Positions 26,262 to 34,804 of a stretch of 64,000 nucleotides of DNA are shown piece after piece. Numbering within the stretch: position 1 is the first letter of the stretch; each line of letters opens with the position of its first letter. The position numbers and the translations under genes are program-made. A model generated the notes under the pieces. That model saw only the letters and a list, made by a program, of their open reading frames with translations, was not told the origin of the DNA and made no database searches. Origin of the DNA: Saprospiraceae bacterium (GTDB lineage Bacteria; Bacteroidota; Bacteroidia; Chitinophagales; Saprospiraceae); assembly GCA_021739645.1 (NCBI GenBank), contig JAIPBL010000006.1:1-64000 (forward strand). Reading direction: 5' to 3'.

Positions 26262-26774
26262 CTAATTTCTTTCCTGTTTTTCTACTAATTCCAATTGCTT
26301 ATTGTAAGCATCGATTCGGGCATGGGCTGTGCCGTCAATCAATAATATGACTACCAACATTGCAATAGTTGTAATCATGCTTGCCCGCCAAATTGGTTTG
26401 TCTATGAATACTATGACAAGGGCACAGGCAGCAATAATTAGTGGAATTGCTTTAAAAACAATGGTTTGATATTCTTTTAAAGTAGCTTCGGCACGTGCGA
26501 GTTCTGATTCGACAAAAGCTGATGCATCCCGCTCGTAAGCGGCAGGAAAATTGGCGAGTCTTGATTTATTGGTGAAGAATAACCCAAATCCAATTATCAT
26601 CAATAAAACACCTGCGACCAGCGTAGGGATGATGTATGCTTTTGCCATTTCGGTTTTCCCCAATTGCCAAAAGCCGATGCTCGCCAATACAAACAGCCCT
26701 CCGAAAAGAATGAAAAATGGCGTTGAAAAAAGTTCGGCTTTTGCCCAATCGGTTGCTGCTTTTAATATTTCCAT
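26262..26774 (-). CDS. Small membrane protein of unknown function
   Basis: 170 residues. Four hydrophobic segments (FFILFGGLFVLASIGFW, YIIPTLVAGVLLMIIGFGLFF, IPLIIAACALVIVFI, ITTIAMLVVILLI) and a charged helix between the second and third pairs. No motif recognised. It lies between an SDR gene (27 bp upstream) and an AraC gene (52 bp downstream) on the same strand, so the three may form one transcript. Confidence 0.65.
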   Translation of the reverse strand: MEILKAATDWAKAELFSTPFFILFGGLFVLASIGFWQLGKTEMAKAYIIPTLVAGVLLMIIGFGLFFTNKSRLANFPAAYERDASAFVESELARAEATLKEYQTIVFKAIPLIIAACALVIVFIDKPIWRASMITTIAMLVVILLIDGTAHARIDAYNKQLELVEKQERN

Positions 26775-26800
26775 GTCTTTTTATTTTAAAGATTTATGAC

Positions 26801-27751
26801 TCAAAAATTCCACTTAACACCAGTCGCTTCTTCTGAAACAGTCCACAACTTCCCGGCAACAGCCTTATCTTTTGCGTGTGGTTCTAATTTATGTGCTCCA
26901 ACAGGACCAATCCAGTTACTTCTGCCGGTAGGTCCATAAAAAGCTTTTTGGTCCAAGTCTTTTTCAGTAGCGCACATCAATTGAGGATATGCACCTTTTT
27001 CAGCAGACTGTGTCAATGGCGACAGTTTCATCAGACCAAAAATAATCCTCATCATTAAACTTCCACTTGTAGCGATGAGTGATGTTCTCGATGAACCCGG
27101 GTGACAAGCATACGCTTTAACATCCGTTTTGCCAGCTTTTTCCAGTCTGTCCTGTAATTCATAAACAGACATAATCTGTGCGAGTTTGCTTTGGCTGTAA
27201 GCGTCATTGGGCGTGTAATCTTTATCCCAGTTCATATCGTCAAACTTAATGGTTTTAATTCCCATATCATAACCCATACTGCCTACCGTTACAATTCGCC
27301 CTTTGGATTTTTCAATGAGCGGAAAGAGCAAGCCTTGTAGGGTGAAATGACCGTAATGGTTCACCCCAAGCTGACTTTCAAAGCCATCAACGGTAAGTTT
27401 CTGCTTGGGGACTTGTGCAATAGCAGCGTTACATAGCAATGCATCGATACGTTTCACTTTCTCAAGCACCTCCGCTGCCGCTGCTCTTACAGAAGCCTGT
27501 TCTGCCAAATCCATGAGGATAAATGACACGTCGATATCATTACCGAGTTCTTTTTTCAAAGTCGCAATGACCTCTTCTGTTTTTTTAGCACTACGGTTCA
27601 ACATCACCACTTTTGCACCCTTGGACAGCAATATCCGCGCTGCTTCATACCCTGTCCCGCTTGTCGTTCCCGTTATGACGTATGTTTTACCGCTTAAATT
27701 TCCCAATCTGTCGGGAGTCCATCCTTGTTTGCCAAATTCTTTCGTATTCAT
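26801..27751 (-). CDS. Short-chain dehydrogenase/reductase
   Basis: 316 residues. Cofactor motif TGTTSGTG, structural CNAA (NAG equivalent), the Ser of TVGSMG and the catalytic YSQSK are all present. Residues such as MNWDKDYTPNDAYSQSKLAQIM resemble the protochlorophyllide-reductase-like and retinol-dehydrogenase-like SDR branch. It is an NAD(P)-dependent oxidoreductase of unknown substrate. The promoter region 27781-27848 has a paired direct repeat suited to AraC-type control. Confidence 0.88.
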   Translation of the reverse strand: MNTKEFGKQGWTPDRLGNLSGKTYVITGTTSGTGYEAARILLSKGAKVVMLNRSAKKTEEVIATLKKELGNDIDVSFILMDLAEQASVRAAAAEVLEKVKRIDALLCNAAIAQVPKQKLTVDGFESQLGVNHYGHFTLQGLLFPLIEKSKGRIVTVGSMGYDMGIKTIKFDDMNWDKDYTPNDAYSQSKLAQIMSVYELQDRLEKAGKTDVKAYACHPGSSRTSLIATSGSLMMRIIFGLMKLSPLTQSAEKGAYPQLMCATEKDLDQKAFYGPTGRSNWIGPVGAHKLEPHAKDKAVAGKLWTVSEEATGVKWNF

Positions 27752-27780
27752 CTATAATTTTTTTGAATGATTTAATGCCA

Positions 27781-27848
27781 CAAAGGTGGAGGCATTTCAG
27801 ACGGGACTTTTAAAGTAATTACGGATTGTCTAATGGTTTTTACGGATT
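27781..27848 (-). promoter_or_regulatory. SDR promoter with 21-bp-spaced direct repeats
   Basis: AATCCGTAA occurs on the minus strand at 27848-27840 and 27827-27819, exactly 21 bp apart. After 30 bp comes CACCTTTG (27788-27781), a -7-like box, and the SDR start codon is 30 bp beyond. Two half-sites two helical turns apart fit an AraC-family dimer; AraC-type genes lie on both sides. Confidence 0.5.
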
Positions 27849-27869
27849 CGCTTCCGGTTGCGGGAAATT

Positions 27870-28376
27870 TCAACATACACTCCTTTTCAACAACCGGTAC
27901 TCCCCCTCTTTTTTAAAATCCCGGATGGACATGCCCGTGTACCGCTTGAACGTCTTCGACAGGTGGCTGACGTCGGTGAAACTCAGCTCCTGGGCAATTT
28001 CGGTGAGGGTGTAGTCGGAGTTGAGCAGGCGGATTTCCACCAGTTTCAGTTTGGCTTTGAGGATGTAGTCGGTGAGGGACATGTTCAGGTTTTTGCGGAA
28101 AAACTCGCTCAGGTAAGTCGGCGACAGATGGAAGGTCTTGGCCAGATGGTCCACTTTCAGCAGTGGAGGCTCAGCGATATTTTCATTGATGTAACCAAGC
28201 AGTTTGGTAACCCGGTCATCGCTCCCCGCCGACATTTCCACTTCGTAAAATGCACTCCGCTTGATGTTGCGCAGCAGGATTTCCAGAATGCCCGTCATCA
28301 GGCTTTTAATCAACGCATCGGAGCCGGGGCTGTAGTTGCTGTTTTCCTGCAAAATCAAGTCAACCAGTTCAAGCAA
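27870..28376 (-). pseudogene. AraC-family regulator lacking its N-terminal half
   Basis: About 168 residues with two intact helix-turn-helix motifs (KVDHLAKTFHLSPTYLSEFFRK and LTEIAQELSFTDVSHLSKTFKRYTG). AraC proteins of this type have about 300 residues with an N-terminal sensing domain. Here the frame is open back only to a TAG that overlaps the end of the toxin gene, and there is no ATG before the helix-turn-helix part (first usable codon TTG at 28376). It looks like a fragment cut by a rearrangement at the toxin-antitoxin pair. Confidence 0.6.
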
Positions 28377-28404
28377 GTCTAGCGCAGCGTGACTTGCGGT
28401 CGTC

Positions 28405-28710
28405 TCACACTACCCGCTCCTTCCAAGCCTCCGGGTTCCTCCCACCATGCAGCACAGCAATAATCACGATACGTTGTTGCGGTTCGTCAAAAAGGTAATA
28501 AACCAAGTAGGGAAATTTCTTTAGTGGGGCGATGCGGACGGAACGGTATCGCTCGGCAAAGAGCATTGGTTGTTCCCGAATCAAGGAGATGGTATCGGTT
28601 AAGGCGTTACGGAAGCGCTTTCCAAGCCCTGCTTGTTGTTCGTTGTACCACGCAATCGTTTCGATGATGTCGAGACGGGCTTCAGGTAGTATTTTAGCGG
28701 TCAAGCTCAT
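28405..28710 (-). CDS. ParE/RelE-superfamily toxin
   Basis: 101 residues. The pattern LPEARLDIIETIAWYNEQQAGLGKRFRNAL, SVRIAPLKKFPYLVYYLFDE, IVIIAVLHGGRNPEAW is characteristic of ParE-like toxins (the AWYN helix pair and a VLHGxRxPxxW end). ParE members poison DNA gyrase and RelE members cleave mRNA on ribosomes; which applies cannot be told. The start overlaps the antitoxin stop by 4 bp (ATGA), so the two are translated together. Confidence 0.88.
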   Translation of the reverse strand: MSLTAKILPEARLDIIETIAWYNEQQAGLGKRFRNALTDTISLIREQPMLFAERYRSVRIAPLKKFPYLVYYLFDEPQQRIVIIAVLHGGRNPEAWKERVV

Positions 28711-28922
28711 TGCATCTTCTCCAGTTCCGTTTGAAACTCATCCCAATCTTGCATGTTATCAGGATTTGCGTCCAAGGCTGCGAGCCTTTCGTCAATGATA
28801 GATTTGTGAGCGGCAGACATGCCTTCCTCGCTAGTTTTTACCACCTTTACAAAGCTGAAATTCTTGATGAGTTCAAGAAAAAAGGCTAGTTTCGATTCTT
28901 GTATATCCAATGTAATTTTCAT
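28707..28922 (-). CDS. Antitoxin of the ParE-type pair
   Basis: 71 residues (MKITLDIQESKLAFFLELIK ... ELEKMQ). Short and charged, located immediately before the toxin with a 4-bp overlap, which is the standard antitoxin-toxin order. A beta-strand/helix N-terminus (KITLDIQ) and a C-terminal helix (WDEFQTELEKMQ) could wrap the toxin. No strong DNA-binding motif is visible. Confidence 0.82.
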   Translation of the reverse strand: MKITLDIQESKLAFFLELIKNFSFVKVVKTSEEGMSAAHKSIIDERLAALDANPDNMQDWDEFQTELEKMQ

Positions 28923-28944
28923 GATGCACTGATTTTGACGGAAA

Positions 28945-28952
28945 CAAAGTTA
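28945..28952 (-). promoter_or_regulatory. Candidate -7 box of the toxin-antitoxin operon
   Basis: TAACTTTG on the minus strand matches TAnnTTTG and lies 23 bp upstream of the antitoxin start codon. Confidence 0.5.
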
Positions 28953-29057
28953 GGTAGAATTTTGCCACAAAGCGAACCCCTTTTTTTGCTGATATTTGCC
29001 CCCAATGGTCACCATCTACTTTGATGAGTACGACATTTTATAGTCAATCAACTTGCC

Positions 29058-30689
29058 ATGAAAAAACGAACACCCACCGACAGCATCACCATCCTCGACT
29101 GGATGAAGAACAAGCCCTATACAGTATCCCATGACAAATACGATATCCCCTACCTCAAGCTATGCCGAGGGGTTTTTGATATTTTGAGCCAACAGAAGGC
29201 CTGGTTTGACGAGGGAAAGGTGGACCGGGAATTGCGGAAGGAACTCGCCTGCATGTTGGTGTCCTATTTTGAGGATTTCATCAGTGAAATCGGCATTTGG
29301 AAGGCATTCATTGAGCGGAACAAAGAACTCCACGGCTATTACCTGCCTTTTTATGACTTGTCTGAATATGACCCAGAATACCTCAATGTGGAGGACTTCG
29401 CCTACCTGATTTGGCACTTCATGACCAAATGCCTCGACACTCGCATTTATGCCCCCGACCATCCTTATGCCTGGGATTTGGCAGTGGATATTTACGAACT
29501 CCTCGAACCGGAAATCGAAAAAGTATATGCCACCGATTTTTACGAAGATTATTTCACGGTTCAGGATGGGTTCGACTTGTTTGAATTCAAAGAAAAGCTG
29601 GATTGGTTCAGCACCAAATCATACCTGATGGGCTGGGAAAAGGGCAAGGATTTTAAAGTGGAGCTGCAAGAATTGGTTGACTCAGATGGGTTCGACCCAA
29701 GCTCCGAGTTAGCACCAATATTGGTTTACGCACTTCGTGACGATTTTATGTATGCCAAACGCTGCTCATTTGCCGCCATGAACGCCCCGGAATGGTTCTC
29801 AAGGGTGGCCCGTTGCAGCGATAACAAAAGGTTGGAAATCAACAACTTGCAGTTTCGGCATTTGGGAGAATATTTGTTTGAAGGGGAAGAATCCCTGCAC
29901 TTCAGCTTTACTCATTTGTCCACTAACCGTTCATATCGGGTCTTGAAAGATTCTATCAAAAATAAAAAAAACATAGGCAGGGTCGGGAAGACCTGCTACC
30001 ACATGACCCTGGTTCAGTGGGATGGCGAATGGCTGATGACGGGTACGATGTCGGGCTGGGACATGGGGCCGGACGAAATCGAAAAGGCGAAACTCGAACA
30101 TGTGGCAACCCCATGGATATATACCAATGCAAAACTCCAGCACATGCGGGAGACCACTGATTTGATGTACAAATCATTCGTCGAATTCTTTGGAAGCCCG
30201 TTGGCATTGTTCAACAACCATAAGGAAATGGAACAAGGCTCCAAGGATTATTTCAACTTTTACAACCGCCAGCTTGGCAGCACGGATGAGGAGTTTGAAC
30301 AGCGCCAGAAAGAATACCAGCGCAGGGTTGGCAATACCAAATCAATGGATTTTTCCGATTTGCCCAAGGGCAACCACAGCTACGGGATGCTCTTTGTCGA
30401 GGGCATTGGCATCATCTCGCTGATGGAATTGCAGGATACTTTGATCTACCTTAAAAAAGCGAACCCAACCAAAGAGGAGGAAGTTGATTTGTTTTACGAC
30501 CTCATCGCCAATTATGAGCCAGTTGTCGCCGAGTATTTGCTCCAAAATTTCGGGAACAAAAATTTCAAGCACCCAGTAGCACTCTCCAAAATTGACTTGT
30601 GGCGGGACAGGCATTTCTATTGGCGGTTCTTTCACCCACAAGGACATGGGCCGAAATACCCGCTGATGACGGAGGTGGATATGGGGTGA
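29058..30689 (+). CDS. Conserved hypothetical protein, possibly DUF3843-like
   Basis: 543 residues, no signal peptide or membrane segment. Rich in Trp, Tyr and acidic residues throughout; the segment TPWIYTNAKLQHMRETTDLMYKSFVEFFGSPLALF and the C-terminal RDRHFYWRFFHPQGHGPKYP look like conserved blocks. I associate this pattern weakly with DUF3843 proteins of Bacteroidota. Cytoplasmic, function unknown. It stands alone on the plus strand between the toxin-antitoxin pair and the convergent Fic gene. Confidence 0.6.
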   Translation: MKKRTPTDSITILDWMKNKPYTVSHDKYDIPYLKLCRGVFDILSQQKAWFDEGKVDRELRKELACMLVSYFEDFISEIGIWKAFIERNKELHGYYLPFYDLSEYDPEYLNVEDFAYLIWHFMTKCLDTRIYAPDHPYAWDLAVDIYELLEPEIEKVYATDFYEDYFTVQDGFDLFEFKEKLDWFSTKSYLMGWEKGKDFKVELQELVDSDGFDPSSELAPILVYALRDDFMYAKRCSFAAMNAPEWFSRVARCSDNKRLEINNLQFRHLGEYLFEGEESLHFSFTHLSTNRSYRVLKDSIKNKKNIGRVGKTCYHMTLVQWDGEWLMTGTMSGWDMGPDEIEKAKLEHVATPWIYTNAKLQHMRETTDLMYKSFVEFFGSPLALFNNHKEMEQGSKDYFNFYNRQLGSTDEEFEQRQKEYQRRVGNTKSMDFSDLPKGNHSYGMLFVEGIGIISLMELQDTLIYLKKANPTKEEEVDLFYDLIANYEPVVAEYLLQNFGNKNFKHPVALSKIDLWRDRHFYWRFFHPQGHGPKYPLMTEVDMG

Positions 30690-30690
30690 G

Positions 30691-32226
30691 CTAAGCAAAA
30701 AACACCTCCTGGAACATCTCCTCCACCGCTGACACTTCCTCATCCGTCAGCTCCAAAAATTCCTTTTGCCTTGAACGCACGGAGAGCTTGCCCTTGCCCT
30801 GTTGCAGGAAGCGCAGCAGCAGGTCAACCTGTTTGTCCGGTATGGAAAAACGGTTGTCAATCAGCGCTTTGAAGCGGTCATATTTCATCAGGTAGTCCAT
30901 CTCAGCAGGCAGGAGTTCGAGTGCAGTTTGCCGAACGCAGTCGTACAGGAACTCCGCATATTTGGTAGCATCGAAATAACGATAAAGGTCAATGGTCGGG
31001 TTCAGCACCTCCACATTGTGGTCAGCGGTTTCCTTCCAGGTAATCAAGGGTAAACGGGGCTTGGAATATCCTTCCAACACCGTTCGGTATCCATTCATTT
31101 GCTGCAAAATAGTGGCTGAAATCGGGAAGATTATGCCCTTCGGCGTGAAGCCCTTTCGCCCCAGCACATGGTGGATGAGGTAACGGTGGATACGCCCATT
31201 GCCGTCCACAAACGGGTGGATGTTGACGAAGCCAAAAGCAATTATGGCAGCGGCCAGCACCGGGTCGTACTCGGAGGCAGACAATCGTTGGTATGCTGCA
31301 ATGAGGCTATTCATTAAATCCTCTAAATCCTGCCATTTTGCGCTGATATGATCGGGCATTGGCGACCCCGTGGCACGGTCATGCTCGCCCACGAAACCAC
31401 CCTGTTGGCGCCAACCCATTTTCACAAAACGGTTGTTCTCAATCACGATTTCTTGCAGCCGCAGGAGGTCTTCCTTCGTCAATTCCCTCAATCCGGCCTC
31501 ACCAATGGCGCTGCTCCAGCGTAGCGCCCGATTCAGCAGCGGCGTTTCTCCTTCGATGGCGTAGGAAGCCTTGGAATCCTTCAATAAAAGGAAAGCCGAA
31601 GCCCTCGAAAGCAAGTCTTTTTGGTCGCCACTGAGCCAAGGGTAAAGCTTCCACCCTGTGCTTTCAGCGATAAAGTTATCCAGTTTCTCTGTGCGCCGAA
31701 TGATGGAGCAAAATCCCTGGACGCCGGGTAAGTTGTTCCTGATGCGTTGGCGGCGAGCGATTTCAATCGGGCCAGGGTACTGCAAATCGGGGTTCAGCAG
31801 GTCAACATAGTTGCCGATACTCAGGTCTGGCAGGTCGAGTGTGTCCTCCAAAAGCCATTCGTACAGGAACCAGAGTCGGCGGCTGTATTGTCCCGTGGGC
31901 TCCCGCTGCACGAGTTGTTCGATTTCTTTTTTTCCAACTTTTTCAAAGACCGTTTTCAGAACATGCAGCTCCACACCCTCATATTTTAGGGCAAAGGTCA
32001 GGTGTCCGGCCAAGTCGTCGGATGGTGCATGGCGAGGGGTGAGTACGTTCCAATCATCCGTTGCGTAGCGCCTGTGTTTTTTGCTGATGATGGACAAACG
32101 GTCAGGCAGTGGCACAGCCAGTCTAAGTCGCTCGATGATTGCGCCGTATCCAACCAACAAACCCTCCTCTGGCGGTTTTCGGCCATGAAAAGTGGTTATG
32201 TTTTGTGAAAAATGATTATTTTTCAT
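30691..32226 (-). CDS. Fic-domain protein with its own inhibitory helix
   Basis: 511 residues. The Fic active site HPFVDGNGRIHR (about residue 337) is complete, so transfer of AMP or another nucleotide moiety to a protein hydroxyl is expected. An inhibitory motif S-x-x-x-E-G is present as SYAIEGE (about residues 220-225), N-terminal to the Fic core, the arrangement of self-inhibited class II Fic proteins. The C-terminal 130 residues (LLPAEMDYLMKYDRFKALID) are probably a winged-helix-like tail. There is no neighbouring antitoxin gene. Two 17-bp direct repeats flank its start codon. Confidence 0.88.
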   Translation of the reverse strand: MKNNHFSQNITTFHGRKPPEEGLLVGYGAIIERLRLAVPLPDRLSIISKKHRRYATDDWNVLTPRHAPSDDLAGHLTFALKYEGVELHVLKTVFEKVGKKEIEQLVQREPTGQYSRRLWFLYEWLLEDTLDLPDLSIGNYVDLLNPDLQYPGPIEIARRQRIRNNLPGVQGFCSIIRRTEKLDNFIAESTGWKLYPWLSGDQKDLLSRASAFLLLKDSKASYAIEGETPLLNRALRWSSAIGEAGLRELTKEDLLRLQEIVIENNRFVKMGWRQQGGFVGEHDRATGSPMPDHISAKWQDLEDLMNSLIAAYQRLSASEYDPVLAAAIIAFGFVNIHPFVDGNGRIHRYLIHHVLGRKGFTPKGIIFPISATILQQMNGYRTVLEGYSKPRLPLITWKETADHNVEVLNPTIDLYRYFDATKYAEFLYDCVRQTALELLPAEMDYLMKYDRFKALIDNRFSIPDKQVDLLLRFLQQGKGKLSVRSRQKEFLELTDEEVSAVEEMFQEVFFA

Positions 32227-32258
32227 TATTTTTTGTGAAAAATGATTTCACAAATATA
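32201..32258 (-). promoter_or_regulatory. Fic promoter with two 17-bp direct repeats
   Basis: On the minus strand TATATTTG (32258-32251) is a full match to the -7 box. AATCATTTTTCACAAAA occurs at 32247-32231 and again at 32217-32201, exactly 30 bp apart, on either side of the ATG at 32226. The second copy is coding (NHFSQN). This layout suits a repressor that blocks initiation, possibly the Fic protein or a partner. Confidence 0.5.
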
Positions 32259-32309
32259 GAAGGAAAACTCTGTTGATTCATAGATATTTGCCTTTGTAAA
32301 AATTGGCAA

Positions 32310-32355
32310 GGGGCATTGTCTTTTTCCTTTCCACTTTTTCCTTTTTCCTTTTACT
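32310..32355. repeat. Pyrimidine-rich short tandem array before RecD2
   Basis: TTTTTCC/CTTTTTC units run up to the ATG of the helicase gene. Same placement as the arrays at 15.2, 38.4 and 46.3 kb. Confidence 0.6.
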
Positions 32356-32357
32356 AA

Positions 32358-34514
32358 ATGGACACCATCACCGGTCATATCGAACGCATCACTTTCCAGA
32401 ACGCTGACAACGGCTGGACGGTGGCCCGCTTGCAGGAGCCGGGCAAGAACGACCTGACCACCGTCGTCGGGACGATGACTTCGGTGCAGGTGGGCGAGTC
32501 GCTGCGCTGTGAGGGAAGCTGGAAAAACGACCCAAACTTCGGCTTCCAGTTCGTGGTGCAGACCTACGAGGTGACGCAGCCCGCTACGATTCGGGGCATC
32601 CAGAAGTACCTGGCCAGCGGCATGATAAAGGGCATCGGCGACCATTTTGCGGAGCAAATCGTGCTGCGCTACGGCGAGCAGACGCTGGACGTGATTGACC
32701 AGACGCCAGATTTGCTGATGGAAATTGACGGCATCGGGCCGAAGCGCTTCGCAAAAATCACGGCAGGATGGGCGGAGCAAAAGGCCATCCGGGAGGTGAT
32801 GTCCTTCCTAATGCAGTACGGAATCAGCCCGACCTACGCCCAGAAAGTCTTCAAAACCTACGGTGAGGAAAGCATCGCTGTGCTGCAAGAAAACCCCTAC
32901 CGACTCGCACGTGACATCTGGGGCATTGGCTTCAAGACGGCCGACAAGACGGCTCAAAAACTCGGTATCGGGAAGGAGAGCGACATCCGCATTGATGCCG
33001 GGGTGGAGTACGTGCTGAACGACCTGAGCAACGACGGCCACACCTGCTACCCCGTGGACAAGTTCCTCGAAAAGGCGCAGCAACTGCTGGAAGTGGAGGC
33101 CAACCAAGTGGCCGCCCGCCTCGCCGCCATCGAGCAGGAGGAGCGTATCGTGACGGCGCCGCTGCCCATTGAGGGGACGCTGACGGCTTGCGTCTGGCTC
33201 AAGGTTTTCCATGTCTGCGAGCAGGGAATCGGTGCAGAACTGCGCAGGCTGCAAGGGGGTAGTTCCTCGTTGCGGAGCGTAAAAACCAAGGAAGCGCTGG
33301 TCTGGGCGGAGCAAAAACTGAACATCCAATTGGCTGACAACCAGCGCATTGCGGTAGCGAAAAGCCTGACCGAGAAAGTGCATATCATCACTGGCGGCCC
33401 CGGCACGGGCAAGAGCACCATCACGAAGGTTATCCTGCTGGTGAGCCACCAATTGACGCAAAAAATCATGCTGGCTGCGCCAACGGGCCGTGCCGCCAAG
33501 CGGATGGCCGAAATCACGGGCATGAAAGCGAGCACCATCCACACACTGCTCGAATTTGACTTCAACATTAACGGCTTCAAGCGCAACCGGGAAAACCCGC
33601 TCGACTGCGACCTGCTCATCGTGGACGAGGCGAGCATGATTGATACGGTGCTGATGTTCAACCTACTGAAAGCCGTGCCGACCTCGGCGAGGCTGGTGCT
33701 GGTCGGCGATGTGGACCAATTGCCGAGCGTGGGGGCGGGCAGCGTGCTACAGGATTTGATTTTGAGTGAAAAAATCCCGACCACCCGCCTGACCGAGATT
33801 TTCCGGCAGGCGCAGTCCTCGAAAATCATCACCAACGCCCACCGCATCAACGCCGGGCAGTTCCCCGACCTGAGCAACGACAAGGGCGGCGACTTTTTTT
33901 TCATGGAGGAAGAAGACCCCGACAAGCTCACCGACCTCATCGTGAACCTCGTGGACAGCCGCCTGCCCAAGGCTTACGGCTTCGATTCCTTCGACGATAT
34001 TCAGGTGCTGGCCCCCATGAACCGGGGCATCATCGGCAACCGAAACCTGAACGATGTTTTGCAGAAAAAACTGAATCCCAGCTACGACCCGCTGGTGCGG
34101 ATGGGCCGCAGCTTCCACGACGACGACAAGGTGATGCAAATCAAGAACAACTACGACAAGGATGTGTATAACGGCGACGTGGGCCGCATCAAGAAGATTG
34201 ATAAAACGGAGCAAGAGGTGGTCGTCCTATTTGATGGTCGGGAAGTCTTCTACGACTTCACCGAACTGGACGAACTGACGCTGGCCTACGCCGTAAGCAT
34301 CCACAAGTACCAGGGCAGCGAGTGCCCCTGCGTGGTGATGCCGCTGGTGATGGGCCATTACATGATGCTCTACCGCAACCTGATTTACACGGGCATCACG
34401 AGGGGCAAACGGCTGGTGGTGCTGGTCGGCTCGAAAAAGGCGATTGCGATGGCGGTGAAGAATGACAAGGCGGTGAAGCGGTTTACGGGGTTGGGGGAGG
34501 TGATGAAAAAATGA
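32358..34514 (+). CDS. recD2: RecD2-type ATP-dependent DNA helicase
   Basis: 718 residues. N-terminal OB-like and helix-hairpin-helix region typical of RecD2 (about 1-330, DGIGPKRFAKI, NPYRLARDIWGIGFKTAD). Walker A GGPGTGKST (about residue 346), motif Ia AAPTGRAAKRM, Walker B LLIVDEASMID, motif III GDVDQLPSVGAG, and the C-terminal SH3/UvrD_C part with AYAVSIHKYQGSE and YTGITRGKRLVVLVG. It is a 5'-3' DNA helicase of superfamily 1B that acts without RecB/RecC in repair. Complete. Confidence 0.93.
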   Translation: MDTITGHIERITFQNADNGWTVARLQEPGKNDLTTVVGTMTSVQVGESLRCEGSWKNDPNFGFQFVVQTYEVTQPATIRGIQKYLASGMIKGIGDHFAEQIVLRYGEQTLDVIDQTPDLLMEIDGIGPKRFAKITAGWAEQKAIREVMSFLMQYGISPTYAQKVFKTYGEESIAVLQENPYRLARDIWGIGFKTADKTAQKLGIGKESDIRIDAGVEYVLNDLSNDGHTCYPVDKFLEKAQQLLEVEANQVAARLAAIEQEERIVTAPLPIEGTLTACVWLKVFHVCEQGIGAELRRLQGGSSSLRSVKTKEALVWAEQKLNIQLADNQRIAVAKSLTEKVHIITGGPGTGKSTITKVILLVSHQLTQKIMLAAPTGRAAKRMAEITGMKASTIHTLLEFDFNINGFKRNRENPLDCDLLIVDEASMIDTVLMFNLLKAVPTSARLVLVGDVDQLPSVGAGSVLQDLILSEKIPTTRLTEIFRQAQSSKIITNAHRINAGQFPDLSNDKGGDFFFMEEEDPDKLTDLIVNLVDSRLPKAYGFDSFDDIQVLAPMNRGIIGNRNLNDVLQKKLNPSYDPLVRMGRSFHDDDKVMQIKNNYDKDVYNGDVGRIKKIDKTEQEVVVLFDGREVFYDFTELDELTLAYAVSIHKYQGSECPCVVMPLVMGHYMMLYRNLIYTGITRGKRLVVLVGSKKAIAMAVKNDKAVKRFTGLGEVMKK

Positions 34515-34804
34515 GCCCATTTTTTATCTTTGCTTACCCATTCCTTCTATGTTTTCCACTCACAAACCTTTCTCTTATCAAACCCGACATGAGCCAAAAT
34601 CAAAATCAATCCCAATGCGGCAACATTTGAACAAAAATATAAGCATAAAACCCCGGCTATGGCTATAAAACTAATTGATAAGCCCCTGACTATCAGAGAG
34701 CTATTGTTATGGAGACCACAAATATTTCCATAACTTAATCGTTCAGCACCTAAATTTGGGATTATCTGGAAAATCGCCTTCCCAACCTGTCAAAATCCAA
34801 CACC
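34515..34804. other. Non-coding stretch before the BNR-repeat gene
   Basis: A TATCTTTG box lies at about 34525 and a short dyad (GTTATGGA with TCCATAAC) at about 34707-34735. No gene is seen apart from a 13-codon frame near 34590 that I do not trust. Confidence 0.4.

Noticed and set aside
34590-34631. 13-codon frame (MSQNQNQSQCGNI) as a leader peptide
   Set aside because: Too short and without attenuator-like structure after it.
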